Positions 49,153 through 59,000 of a stretch of DNA of 64,000 nucleotides are shown here, in pieces. This stretch comes from Oscillospiraceae bacterium. GTDB taxonomy: Bacteria > Bacillota > Clostridia > Oscillospirales > Acutalibacteraceae. The notes under the pieces were generated by a model, which saw only the letters and a program-made list of their open reading frames with translations, had not been told where the DNA came from and made no database searches. Each line of letters begins with the position of its first letter. Position 1 is the stretch's first letter. The stretch lies in NCBI GenBank assembly GCA_015065965.1, contig SVPH01000002.1, forward strand, positions 1 through 64,000, written 5' to 3'. A program made the position numbers and the translations under genes.

Positions 49153-49190
49153 AAAAATCTCGGAATGCATCTGCATCCCGAGATTTTTTT
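49153..49190. terminator. Bidirectional terminator
   Basis: AAAAATCTCGG...CCGAGATTTTTT. Confidence 0.85.
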
Positions 49191-49240
49191 GTCTGATTTA
49201 CTTTTCAAAGATTTGTCGCAGTTATATTTCGGTTATTATT

Positions 49241-49807
49241 TTACTGTTCCTTGACTCCGATCTGAAGTTCGTCAGCATATTCTTTCATTGCCTCAATGCA
49301 GATTGATGCAACTTCTTTGACTTCCATGCCGAGCATTTCGCATCCTTGTTTAATAAGTTCACGGTTACATTTCGCGGCAAACTTTTTATCTTTGAACTTT
49401 TTCATGAAACTTGAAATTTCCATATCTGTTATTCCTGCAGGTCTCATTCTTGCGGCAGCCTGAATAATGCCTGTAAGTTCATCAACGGTGAAAAGCGATT
49501 TTTCAACATTTGTAACAGGCTCTACATCGTTGATAATTGAATAACCGTGAGCAAGGATGGTGCGGATTTCTTCATCGGAAACTCCTGCTTCTTTGAGCGG
49601 CTCTGCGGTATGAGCAAGGTGTTCGTCAGGGTACTGCTCATAATCATAGTCGTGCAGATAACCTATTGCCATCCAGTGTTCTTTATTTTCCCCGAAATGT
49701 TCTGCAAGACCTCCCATTGCAACCATAACATTTTTTGCGTGCAGAATAAGATGAGGTTCTGTTGTAGTTGTTGCGAGCAGTTCTTTTGCTCTATCCAAAG
49801 TCAGCAT
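49241..49807 (-). CDS. HD-domain hydrolase
   Basis: HAKNVMVAMGGLAEHFGENKEHWMAIGYLHDYDYEQYPDEHLAHT. Confidence 0.85.
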   Translation of the reverse strand: MLTLDRAKELLATTTTEPHLILHAKNVMVAMGGLAEHFGENKEHWMAIGYLHDYDYEQYPDEHLAHTAEPLKEAGVSDEEIRTILAHGYSIINDVEPVTNVEKSLFTVDELTGIIQAAARMRPAGITDMEISSFMKKFKDKKFAAKCNRELIKQGCEMLGMEVKEVASICIEAMKEYADELQIGVKEQ

Positions 49808-49990
49808 TTTTATTTCTCCTTTAATCTTTTAATATATCAATTATATTTCCTCTTAAATTTAATGTCAACAGCAAATTATCGGTTTGTTTTGTAAGACAAA
49901 GAGGCATTTGAATATTCATGTGTCTGCTATTGACGAAAAAGCAAAAAATTGTTATACTTTAAAAGAAATTAATATAAAAGGAGTGTTTCC

Positions 49991-51415
49991 ATGGCAAAAA
50001 CAATTCAGGATATCCTTGCTCTTATTGAGGAACAGGGTATCAAAATGATCGATTTCAAGATGGTTGATATTAACGGTCAGTATCGTCATGTTACAATTCC
50101 CGCAGAGAATTTTTCAGAGGATACAATGAAGAGCGGCATCGGTTTTGATGCTTCAAACTACGGCTATGCTGTTGTTGAAAAGAGCGATATGGTATTTATT
50201 CCCGACCCCGATACAGCAGTCGTTGATCCTTTCTGTGACATTCCCACATTGTCAATGACGGGTAATGCCATGATTATTGATTCACCCGAAAACAGACCTC
50301 TTGCTCAGTATCCCAGAAATATCATCAAGGCAGCGGTTGAATATATGAAAAAAAGCGGCGTTGCAGATGAAATGAAGATTCTTCCCGAATTTGAATTCTA
50401 TCTTTTTGATGAAGTTACATGGAATGTTGAAGGCAAGCATATCGGTGCTACCGTAGATGCAACACAGTCATACTGGAATTCCGGCAATGAAGGTCTTGGC
50501 GTTGTTGTTCCCAAGCAGAAGAACTACCACATTGCAAAGCCTTTTGATACATCCTACGAATGCCGCAGTGAAATGTGTATGCATATGAAGGACGCAGGCA
50601 TTGAGATTAACTATCATCATCCCGAAGTTGCTGCATCAGGTCAGTATGAAATCGAGCCTCAACTTGGCGAAGTAGTTCATATGGCGGACGCATCAATGAT
50701 GATTAAATATATCATTCATAACACCGCTCTCAAATACGGCAAAACCGCAACGTTTATGCCCAAGCCCATTTACGGCGAAGCAGGCAGCGGCATGCATGTT
50801 CATATGCTTCTTTTCAAGGATGGTGAGCCCGTATTCTCAGATGACAACGGTTATTCGCATCTGAGCGAAACAGCGCACTATTTCATGGGCGGTCTGCTTA
50901 AACATATAGGCGCTCTTTGTGCTATCACAAACCCCAGCACCAACTCATTCAAGCGCCTTATTCCCGGCTTTGAGGCTCCTGTTACTGTTGGTTATGCAAC
51001 ATCAAACAGAAGTGCGGTTATCCGTATCCCTGCATATGCAAAGAGCCCTGACAAGCGCAGATTTGAACTCCGTAACCCCGATGCAACCTGCAACCCCTAT
51101 TTCTGCTATGCAGCAATTCTTATGGCAGGTCTTGACGGCGTTAAGAATAAGATTGATCCCCATGCAAACGGTTGGGGTCCTTACGATGTTAACCTTTATC
51201 ATCTCAGCGATGAAGAAAAGGCAAAACTTCAGCATCTTCCCGTATCACTTGAAGAAGCACTTGATGCACTTGAAGCAGATAACGAATTTCTTACCGAAGG
51301 CGGTGTATTCCCCGCAGAACTTATCAAGAACTTCATTAACGCAAAGCGTGAAGAGTGCCGTCAACTTTCGGCTATTCCTCATCCTGCAGAGTTTGATAAG
51401 TATTACAATCTTTAA
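49991..51415 (+). CDS. glnA: Glutamine synthetase type I; promoter TTGACG-17-TATACT upstream (about 49930-49960)
   Basis: FKMVDINGQYRHVTIP, GSGMHVHM, NPSTNSFKRLIPGFEAP. Confidence 0.96.
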   Translation: MAKTIQDILALIEEQGIKMIDFKMVDINGQYRHVTIPAENFSEDTMKSGIGFDASNYGYAVVEKSDMVFIPDPDTAVVDPFCDIPTLSMTGNAMIIDSPENRPLAQYPRNIIKAAVEYMKKSGVADEMKILPEFEFYLFDEVTWNVEGKHIGATVDATQSYWNSGNEGLGVVVPKQKNYHIAKPFDTSYECRSEMCMHMKDAGIEINYHHPEVAASGQYEIEPQLGEVVHMADASMMIKYIIHNTALKYGKTATFMPKPIYGEAGSGMHVHMLLFKDGEPVFSDDNGYSHLSETAHYFMGGLLKHIGALCAITNPSTNSFKRLIPGFEAPVTVGYATSNRSAVIRIPAYAKSPDKRRFELRNPDATCNPYFCYAAILMAGLDGVKNKIDPHANGWGPYDVNLYHLSDEEKAKLQHLPVSLEEALDALEADNEFLTEGGVFPAELIKNFINAKREECRQLSAIPHPAEFDKYYNL

Positions 51416-51425
51416 TGCATGAATC

Positions 51426-51463
51426 AAATCACCAAAGCGGTTTTACCGTTTTGGTGATTTTTG
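51426..51463 (+). terminator. glnA terminator
   Basis: AATCACCAAAGCGGT/ACCGTTTTGGTGATT then T-rich. Confidence 0.8.
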
Positions 51464-51550
51464 TATGTCAGCCTTATTTACTTTTTTCGAATATAATGAT
51501 ATGATAATATAAATTCAGAGAAAACAGATGAATAAAGGAGATGTGTTGCT

Positions 51551-52459
51551 TTGATTAAAATAATTCTGGAAATTTTAATTGCGATTCTGATGGTTATTAA
51601 TCCTCAACTTCCCAATATGCTTGATCTTGGCAAAATGCCTGAGGGCAAAACAATTGACCTGAGCCAATTTGAACTTAAATGGTATGATGAATTTAACGGC
51701 GACGAACTCGATACAGATAAATGGGGATTTTCATGGTGGATAACCGAGCGTAAGGGCGGCTACTGGCATGAAGATATGGTCAGCGTAAAAGACGGTAACC
51801 TTGTTATAAGAGCCGAATATCTTGATGAACCTCTTGAGAATTATTACCTTGACTCTGGTTTGGATATGCCCGAATACAAACCGGGTTGGTATACCGGAAA
51901 AGTAACCACCAGAGGTAAGTATGAGCAAAAGTACGGTTATTTTGAAGTTCGCTGCATTCTTCCTGCGGCAACGGGTATGTGGAGCGCTTTCTGGATGATG
52001 AACGAGGGCGTTTATAATGTCAATAATTCGGGCGAGGACGGAACGGAAATTGATGTTTTCGAATCTTTCTATTACAAAGATAACTGGTGGGGTAATGACG
52101 CAATCTCAACCGGCATTCATTATGACGGCTATGACGAAGGACATCACGGTGAGGCTGTGGGTAAAATGTTTATTAAAAACAACCCCTACAAAGAGTACAA
52201 TACTTATGGCGTTGAATGGAACGAGAATGAATATATTTTCTATATAAACGGTGTTGAAACGGGCAGAACTTCCGCCGGAGGAGTTTCAAAAAATCCCGAA
52301 TATCTTCTGCTTTCATGTGAATTTGCAGGCGAAAACGGTGTTCAGAGTTCTGACAGACACGGTACGGGCGAGATATGGAAAACTCCCGAAGAAAATTGGC
52401 CTGCTGAGTTCAAGGTTGATTATGTCAGATGTTATCAGTATAAAGAACTTTGCGAATGA
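51551..52459 (+). CDS. Glycoside hydrolase family 16 (beta-glucanase-like), N-terminal signal/TM segment
   Basis: LKWYDEFNGDELDTDKWGF; catalytic EIDVFESF; FHxYGVEW-like YNTYGVEWNENEYIFYINGVE. Confidence 0.9.
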   Translation: MIKIILEILIAILMVINPQLPNMLDLGKMPEGKTIDLSQFELKWYDEFNGDELDTDKWGFSWWITERKGGYWHEDMVSVKDGNLVIRAEYLDEPLENYYLDSGLDMPEYKPGWYTGKVTTRGKYEQKYGYFEVRCILPAATGMWSAFWMMNEGVYNVNNSGEDGTEIDVFESFYYKDNWWGNDAISTGIHYDGYDEGHHGEAVGKMFIKNNPYKEYNTYGVEWNENEYIFYINGVETGRTSAGGVSKNPEYLLLSCEFAGENGVQSSDRHGTGEIWKTPEENWPAEFKVDYVRCYQYKELCE

Positions 52460-52461
52460 TA

Positions 52462-52500
52462 AAAGAGAACTGTCTTGCTGAGCAAGACAGTTCTTTATTT
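52462..52500 (+). terminator. GH16 gene terminator
   Basis: AGAACTGTCTTGC-TGA-GCAAGACAGTTCT then TTATTTT. Confidence 0.87.
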
Positions 52501-52512
52501 TACTTAAATTTC

Positions 52513-52526
52513 CAAACAAATGTTCG
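52513..52526. promoter_or_regulatory. Candidate LexA/SOS box
   Basis: CAAACAAATGTTCG matches the Firmicute box CGAACRNRYGTTYG at all but one position; lies immediately upstream of the -35. Confidence 0.7.
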
Positions 52527-52534
52527 AAAAACTA

Positions 52535-52563
52535 TTGAAATCTGATTTTACAGGTGTTATAAT
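52535..52563 (+). promoter_or_regulatory. Promoter of the Y-family polymerase gene
   Basis: TTGAAA (52535-52540) - 17 nt - TATAAT (52558-52563). Confidence 0.8.
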
Positions 52564-52570
52564 ACGGGTG

Positions 52571-54106
52571 TTGAGTTTACTTAAGGGGGTGTGCGTTACG
52601 GCTGAAAACAAAGTGTATATTGCTATTGATCTGAAATCGTTCTATGCCAGCGTTGAGGCAATGGAGAGGGGGCTTGACCCTCTTACAACAAACCTTGTTG
52701 TGGCAGACCCGTCAAGAACGGAAAAAACAATCTGTCTTGCCGTTTCGCCAAGCCTTAAAAGTTACGGTATTTCAGGCAGGGCAAGGCTGTTTGAGGCGAT
52801 TCAGCAGGTGAGGATAGCCAATGCAGAAAGGAAACGCAGTGCACCAAAGGGTAAATTTACGGGTACCTCTTATGACGATAATGAACTGAAAGCCAATCCG
52901 TCACTTGCCATTGACTATATTGTTGCACCGCCGAGAATGGCTCTTTATATTGAATACAGCACACGGATTTATCAGGTTTATTTAAGGCATGTTGCGCCCG
53001 AGGATATCCATGTTTACAGCATTGATGAAGTGTTTATTGATGCAACGGCATATCTGAAGTTGAAAGGTATATCTGCGTATGATTTTGCAAAAATGCTTGT
53101 GAAAGATGTTCTTGCCGAAACCGGCGTTACTGCTGCGGCAGGTATCGGCACAAATCTTTATCTTTGCAAAATTGCAATGGATATAACGGCAAAACACATT
53201 CCTGCGGATGATGACGGTGTGCGTATTGCCGAACTTGATGAAATGTCTTACCGCCGTACGCTTTGGTCGCATCGCCCGTTAAGGGACTTCTGGAGAATAG
53301 GCAGGGGGATATCGGAAAAACTGGAAGAGTACGGAATGTATACCATGGGAGATGTTGCCAGATGTTCCCTCATTAATGAGAGTTTGCTTTACCGCCTTTT
53401 CGGCATCAATGCCGAACTTCTGATAGACCATGCATGGGGATTTGAACCCTGCACAATTGCGGATATCAAAGCCTATAAACCCGAAACGAACAGCATCAGT
53501 ACGGGTCAGGTATTGCAATGCCCGTATGACTGTGAAAAAACCGCTGTTGTTGTGCGTGAGATGGCAGATAATCTTGCTTTTGACCTTGTAAGCAAAAAAC
53601 TTGTTACAGACCAACTTGTTCTTGTTATAGGTTACGATATAGAAAATCTTACAGATGCAGGCAGACGCAGCGCGTATAGAGGAGAAGTAAAAACGGATTT
53701 TTACGGCAGGAAAGTGCCTAAACACGCAAGAGGAACAGGGAATATAGGCAGACAGACTTCGTCAACGAGGCTGATTGTAAATGCCTGTATGGAACTTTAT
53801 TACAGAATAATTGACAGAAACCTGCTTGTGCGCAGAATAAATATTACGGCAAACCATGTAGTGCCCGAGGATTCCGTTGATGACGCTTTTCAGCCCGAGC
53901 AACTTACCTTTTTTGAGAATTTTGAAGAAAAACAGCGCAGGCGTGCAGAGGAGGAAAAGTTTCTTGAGCGTGAGCGGAGAATGCAGGATGCTTTGGTGCA
54001 TATCAAAAATAAATACGGAAAAAATGCCATCCTGAAAGGTACTAATTTTAAGGAAGGAGCAACCGCCAAGGATCGCAACAGACAAATCGGCGGACATAAA
54101 GCATGA
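52571..54106 (+). CDS. Y-family DNA polymerase (UmuC/DinB-like); exact start unresolved
   Basis: VYIAIDLKSFYASVEAMERGLDPLTTNLVVADPSRTEKTICLAVSPSLKSYGI; VYSIDEVFIDAT. The track start 52520 lies upstream of the promoter, so translation must begin downstream. Confidence 0.9.
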   Translation: MSLLKGVCVTAENKVYIAIDLKSFYASVEAMERGLDPLTTNLVVADPSRTEKTICLAVSPSLKSYGISGRARLFEAIQQVRIANAERKRSAPKGKFTGTSYDDNELKANPSLAIDYIVAPPRMALYIEYSTRIYQVYLRHVAPEDIHVYSIDEVFIDATAYLKLKGISAYDFAKMLVKDVLAETGVTAAAGIGTNLYLCKIAMDITAKHIPADDDGVRIAELDEMSYRRTLWSHRPLRDFWRIGRGISEKLEEYGMYTMGDVARCSLINESLLYRLFGINAELLIDHAWGFEPCTIADIKAYKPETNSISTGQVLQCPYDCEKTAVVVREMADNLAFDLVSKKLVTDQLVLVIGYDIENLTDAGRRSAYRGEVKTDFYGRKVPKHARGTGNIGRQTSSTRLIVNACMELYYRIIDRNLLVRRINITANHVVPEDSVDDAFQPEQLTFFENFEEKQRRRAEEEKFLERERRMQDALVHIKNKYGKNAILKGTNFKEGATAKDRNRQIGGHKA

Positions 54107-54107
54107 T

Positions 54108-54515
54108 ATGAACAGCGAAAATAATTATGATGATATAATCGGTTTGCCGCATCATGTGTCAGCGAATCGCTCTCACATGGCAGTGAGTGACCGTGCGGCG
54201 CAGTTTAGTCCTTTTGCGGCTCTTACAGGGCATGATGCCGCTGTTCAGGAAACTGCACGGCTTACTGACAGGAAAACAGAACTTGACGAGAATATAAAAG
54301 AAATTATAAATGAGAAACTGATTTCGTCAGCATTAGATTTAAGCGAAATCTGCATTGAATATTTTCAGCCTGACGGCAGAAAATCGGGCGGAGTATATCT
54401 TAATACAGTCGGCTTCATAAAGAAAATAGATATATTAAGAAGCGAAATCGTAATGTCTGACGGAAAGAGAATACCGGTTAACTGTATAAGAGATGTTCAG
54501 ATAATTGACTGTTAA
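54108..54515 (+). CDS. YolD-like family protein
   Basis: YDDIIGLPHHVSANRSHMAVSDRAAQFSPFAALTGHDAAVQETARLTD; directly after the Y-polymerase stop. Confidence 0.82.
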   Translation: MNSENNYDDIIGLPHHVSANRSHMAVSDRAAQFSPFAALTGHDAAVQETARLTDRKTELDENIKEIINEKLISSALDLSEICIEYFQPDGRKSGGVYLNTVGFIKKIDILRSEIVMSDGKRIPVNCIRDVQIIDC

Positions 54516-54599
54516 ATGTTTATAATTTTCAAAAAAATATTGTCAATAATTAAAGGGTATGGTATAATTTTGACATAAAATTGAAGGAGGGTTTCTCTA

Positions 54600-56012
54600 A
54601 TGGAAAAATTTTTTGGTCTGGCAAAAAATAAAACCAGCGTCAAGACGGAAATTGCCGCAGGTATAACTACCTTTATGGCTATGGCTTATATCCTGATGGT
54701 TAATCCCGGCATGTTCTCTGAACTTGAGGGTGTGTCATACGGTGCGGCATATATTGCAACTGCAATTCCCGCTATTATCGGCACAGTTCTCATTGGCCTT
54801 ATGGCAAATCTCCCTCTTGCGCAGGCTCCCGGTATGGGTCTTAACGCATTCTTTGTTTACACGGTATGCATGGGTCTTGGCTTCACTTATGCAAACGCAC
54901 TGCTCTTTGTTTTAGCAGACGGTCTGCTCTTTGTTCTTCTTACTGTTACGGGGCTCAGGAAGGTTATATTCCAGGCAATCCCCGAGTCAGTTAAAAAGGC
55001 TGTTCCTGCAGGTATAGGTCTTTTTATCGCTTTCCTCGGTTTCCAGAATGCAGGTATCGTTGTCAATGATGCTGCAACTTGTGTTAACCTTGCATCCTTT
55101 AACGTTCTCGGTACTGCAACTTGGGCTGATATTATGCCTAAACTTGTTACAATTGCAACTCTTATTGCGATTGCAGTTATGTCAAAACGTAAAATCAAGG
55201 GTGCAATCCTTATCAGCATTATCGCAGGTGCGGTTGTTTACTATGCTCTCGGTTTCACAATCCCCGGATTCTATGACGGTTTCCTTGCAGGCGTTTCGCT
55301 TAACCCCATTGATGCATTTGTTGCGTTCGGTAAAGAAGCATTCGGCAAGGTGTTTACCGAAGGTTTTGATTTCTCCGCATATCTTGCTGTTGAAGGTCAT
55401 TCCAAGGGCGGTCTTGTAATTGCTTTCATCACAACTGCTCTTGCATTCTGTATGGTTGATATGTTTGATACAATGGGTACTCTTTACGGTGCATGCCGCG
55501 GCGGCAATATGCTCATTAAAAAGGCAGACGGCACAACAGAAGTTCCCAACATGAACAAGGCAATGCTTGCAGATGCTATTGCAACCTGCACAGGTGCGGT
55601 TTGCGGCACATCAACAGTAACAACATTTGTTGAATCATCAGCAGGTGTTGCTGCAGGCGGCAGAACAGGTCTTTCATCAATTGTTACAGCGGCACTGTTT
55701 GTTGTAGCACTCTTCCTTTCACCCATTGCAGCGCTTATTCCTGCAGCAGCATATGCAGCCGCTCTTATCTATGTAGGTATCCTCATGATTGGCTGTGTTA
55801 AGGATATCAAGTGGGATGACCCTGCAACTGCTCTTCCCGCATTCCTTACCCTTACAATGATGCCTTTCACATACAACATTTCATACGGTATTGCATTCGG
55901 TATGGTTTCATATATCGCAGTTAAAGTGTTTACAGGCAAAATCAAGGAAGTTTCAATCGGCACATGGGTTATTTCAATCCTCTTTGCCGCAATGTTCTTC
56001 CTTACCCACTAA
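54600..56012 (+). CDS. NCS2-family purine permease (AzgA-like)
   Basis: EIAAGITTFMAMAYILMVNPGMFS, PLAQAPGMGLNAFF, DMFDTMGTLYG; promoter TTGTCA-17-TATAAT upstream. Confidence 0.93.
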   Translation: MEKFFGLAKNKTSVKTEIAAGITTFMAMAYILMVNPGMFSELEGVSYGAAYIATAIPAIIGTVLIGLMANLPLAQAPGMGLNAFFVYTVCMGLGFTYANALLFVLADGLLFVLLTVTGLRKVIFQAIPESVKKAVPAGIGLFIAFLGFQNAGIVVNDAATCVNLASFNVLGTATWADIMPKLVTIATLIAIAVMSKRKIKGAILISIIAGAVVYYALGFTIPGFYDGFLAGVSLNPIDAFVAFGKEAFGKVFTEGFDFSAYLAVEGHSKGGLVIAFITTALAFCMVDMFDTMGTLYGACRGGNMLIKKADGTTEVPNMNKAMLADAIATCTGAVCGTSTVTTFVESSAGVAAGGRTGLSSIVTAALFVVALFLSPIAALIPAAAYAAALIYVGILMIGCVKDIKWDDPATALPAFLTLTMMPFTYNISYGIAFGMVSYIAVKVFTGKIKEVSIGTWVISILFAAMFFLTH

Positions 56013-56021
56013 GTTAAATTT

Positions 56022-56054
56022 AAGCCCTTCGGTTCAGAACCGGAGGGCTTTTAT
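56022..56054 (+). terminator. Permease gene terminator
   Basis: AGCCCTTCGGTTC/GAACCGGAGGGCT then TTTT. Confidence 0.83.
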
Positions 56055-56062
56055 AAAAGTTC

Positions 56063-56096
56063 AGGCTGCCTCACTGATTAAGTGAGACAGCCTTTT
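56063..56096. terminator. Second hairpin terminator between convergent genes
   Basis: AGGCTG-CCTCACT-GATTA-AGTGAG-ACAGCCT then TTTT. Confidence 0.7.
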
Positions 56097-56097
56097 G

Positions 56098-59000
56098 TTA
56101 TGCTGTAAAAAGTGTTTGTATAACGGTTCTGTTCATTCTGAAAAGGTTTTTGAAGAATGATACAATCTTCTGCCAGAAACTTGAGTTAACGCTTACTTTC
56201 TGAGAATCTGAAATTTCGTTTCCGTTTGCATCTTTGAGAGCATTGTCGCTGCTGTCCGTAATTTTTACGGTTACGGATTTTGTTCCGCTGTTGAAACTTA
56301 TATCAAAAGTTTCTCCTTCTGCGGCTTTAACACCGTCAACATACCAGCAAATCTTTGTTCCCTCGGGCAGAGCGGCAGATGTTACCGCGGTAAGTCTGAG
56401 GGTTTCGCCATATTTAATTGTTTTTGTATCTGGTTTGTTCTTAATTGAAACTCTGATATTTTTCTTTGCCTGTTCATATGCGATGTGTTCGTTATATTTT
56501 GATTCGTCATCAAATTTTGTCAGGCAATCGGGGCAGGTATATGTTGATTTTTCAAATTTAGCGGTGATTGTAAGATCTTCAGCAGGCATTGTCTGAGGAA
56601 TTTCTTTATCCCAGCCGATAAAGTTATATCCTGCTTTGCTCGGAGTATTTGGCTCGGCAATTATTGAGCCGTAGATGTATTCTTTTGAACTGCTTACGCC
56701 GTCAACAATTGTTGTGAGCGTATAGGTAAGCCTGTCAATATATGCCGTGAGAACGAGAGAGTTATCGGCTGCAACTTTACCTGAGAGAACGCTTTTTTCG
56801 CTGTTAAGAATAAAGCCTTCTTCAACCGTGTACTTAGCATTTACGGTTGAATCCGTTGCACCTGTAAAGGTTTGTGTAACTTTTGTGTACGTGCCGTCTG
56901 TTGACATTGTGTAGATTTCAACCGTGTATACCGTTTCTGTTGAAACAATCCACAATGCTTTGTAAGTTTTACCGTTTACATCGTTCATTATGCCGACTTC
57001 GGGAGTCCAGCCTGCAAAGATATATCCTGATTTTACGGGATTTTCGGGTGCGATGATTTCTTCATCAAAGTTTGCGGTAACGGTCTTTTTTGTTGAACCG
57101 TCAGCCCATGTGCCGCTGTTTGCATCAAAAACTGCTTTGTAACTGTTTGCGGACCATGTTGCTGTAAATACCATTGATTCTGCAGGCATCGAATCGGGGA
57201 TTGCAGGAGTCCATCCGGTGAACGTATAGCCTGTTTTAACAGGGTCGGCAGGAGCATTTATCTTTGATTCAAACAGATATGTTTCTTCCGTCTTATTGCT
57301 GTCAACAATCCATGTTACGGTGTAACTCTGTTTTACAAAATCAGGTTTGATTTCAGAGGGAAGATTACCGCCTGCAACAAGAGGAAATTCAACTGATGCA
57401 CCGTTTTCATCTATCCAGCCTTGCTGAAGATATCCTGTGGGAGCATCGGGCTTTTCGGGCTCAGCGATTTGCTGACCGTGGAGATAATCGGATGTTACTC
57501 CGTTAATTGTTGCTTTGTAAATCTCTCTGTCCAGATAAACTTTAAGAACAAGTGATCCGTCGGGTGCGATATTGCCGGAAAGAACGCTGTTTTCCTCATT
57601 GAGTTTAAATCCGGTTTCAACAGTATATTCCGCAGTTGCGGTTGTATCTGTAGTGCCTGTAAGAACGTCAGTGGTATTTGTGTATGTTCCGTCAATTTCC
57701 ATTGTGTAGATTTCAACGGTGTATTTTGTATCAGTTAAAGCAGCCCATTCAGCGGTAAATTCTTTGCCGTTTATATCATCCATTATACCTGTTTCGGGAG
57801 TCCATCCTATAAATTCATAACCTTGTCTTGATGGAATTCTCGGGGTGTAAATATCGCTGCCGTAAACAACCGAATGTGTTTTGGTAGTTGAGCCGTCGTT
57901 GAAAACGCCGCCGTTTGCATCAAACACGGCATCATAACTGTTGGCAGTCCATAATGCTTTGAATGTAAGGCTTTCTGCAGGCATGGTTGCAGGAATTTCT
58001 CCGTTCCAGCCTTTGAATGTATGTCCGATTTTTTCGGGAGCATCGGGCTTTGCTATTACAGCGCCTTCAGCAACGGATTGAACGGTTTCTTTACCGTCAA
58101 CAATCCATGTAATATTAAAATATCTGGGTGTTACCGTAACTTTGCATACAGCAGAGTATGCGCCGTCAGCCGTTGTTGCGGTTATGTTTGCTGTACCTGC
58201 CGAAACTGCGGTAACAAGACCTTTTTCATCAACTGTTGCAACAGCAGAGTTGTCTGATTCCCAAATTATGATCTTGTCAGCGGCAGTGTCGGGAGTAACG
58301 GTTGCTTCAAGTTTGTATGTCTGCTTGTTTATGATTTCAACTTCGTTAGTTGAAATTGAGATTCCGTCAGCACTGTGACCGCTGCAGACTTTAAACGAGA
58401 GTCCGTTGGTTTCTGCATATTCTTTTGCATAACAGTTTTCGGTTTCAGCGCAGAGATATGCCGATGTGCCTATGACATTCTGACCGATTGAGGTTGTACC
58501 GCTTGTCAGATGAACAAATTCAAGGTTACCGCAGAGCATAAATGCATAATCTTCAATGTTTGTTACGCTTTCGGGAACGGTTATGCTCTTTAAGGTCTGA
58601 CAATTCTGGAATGAACTTTCCTTAACTGTTACAACACCGTCGGGGATAATATAGTCTGTTTTTTCATTTCTTATGGGGTACTGAATAAGTTCGGTTTTAT
58701 CTTTAGAGAACAGAACACCGTTATCATCACTTGAATAGTTTTGGTTTGCGGAATTAACGGTTATTCCTTTGAGGTAGCAATTGAAGAAAACGCCTTTGCC
58801 GATTGAAACAGTGCTTGAAGGGATAGTGACGCAACTGAGTTTGTAGCAGTTTTCAAAAGCATCGTCTGCAATCGTTGTAACACCGTCGGGGATAATGTAA
58901 TCTGTCTGTACGCAGTTGTTGGGGTATTTGATAAGTTCGGTTTTGCTTTTATTGAAAAGAACTCCGTATTCATCGCTTGAGTAGTTTGGGTTATCAGCAT

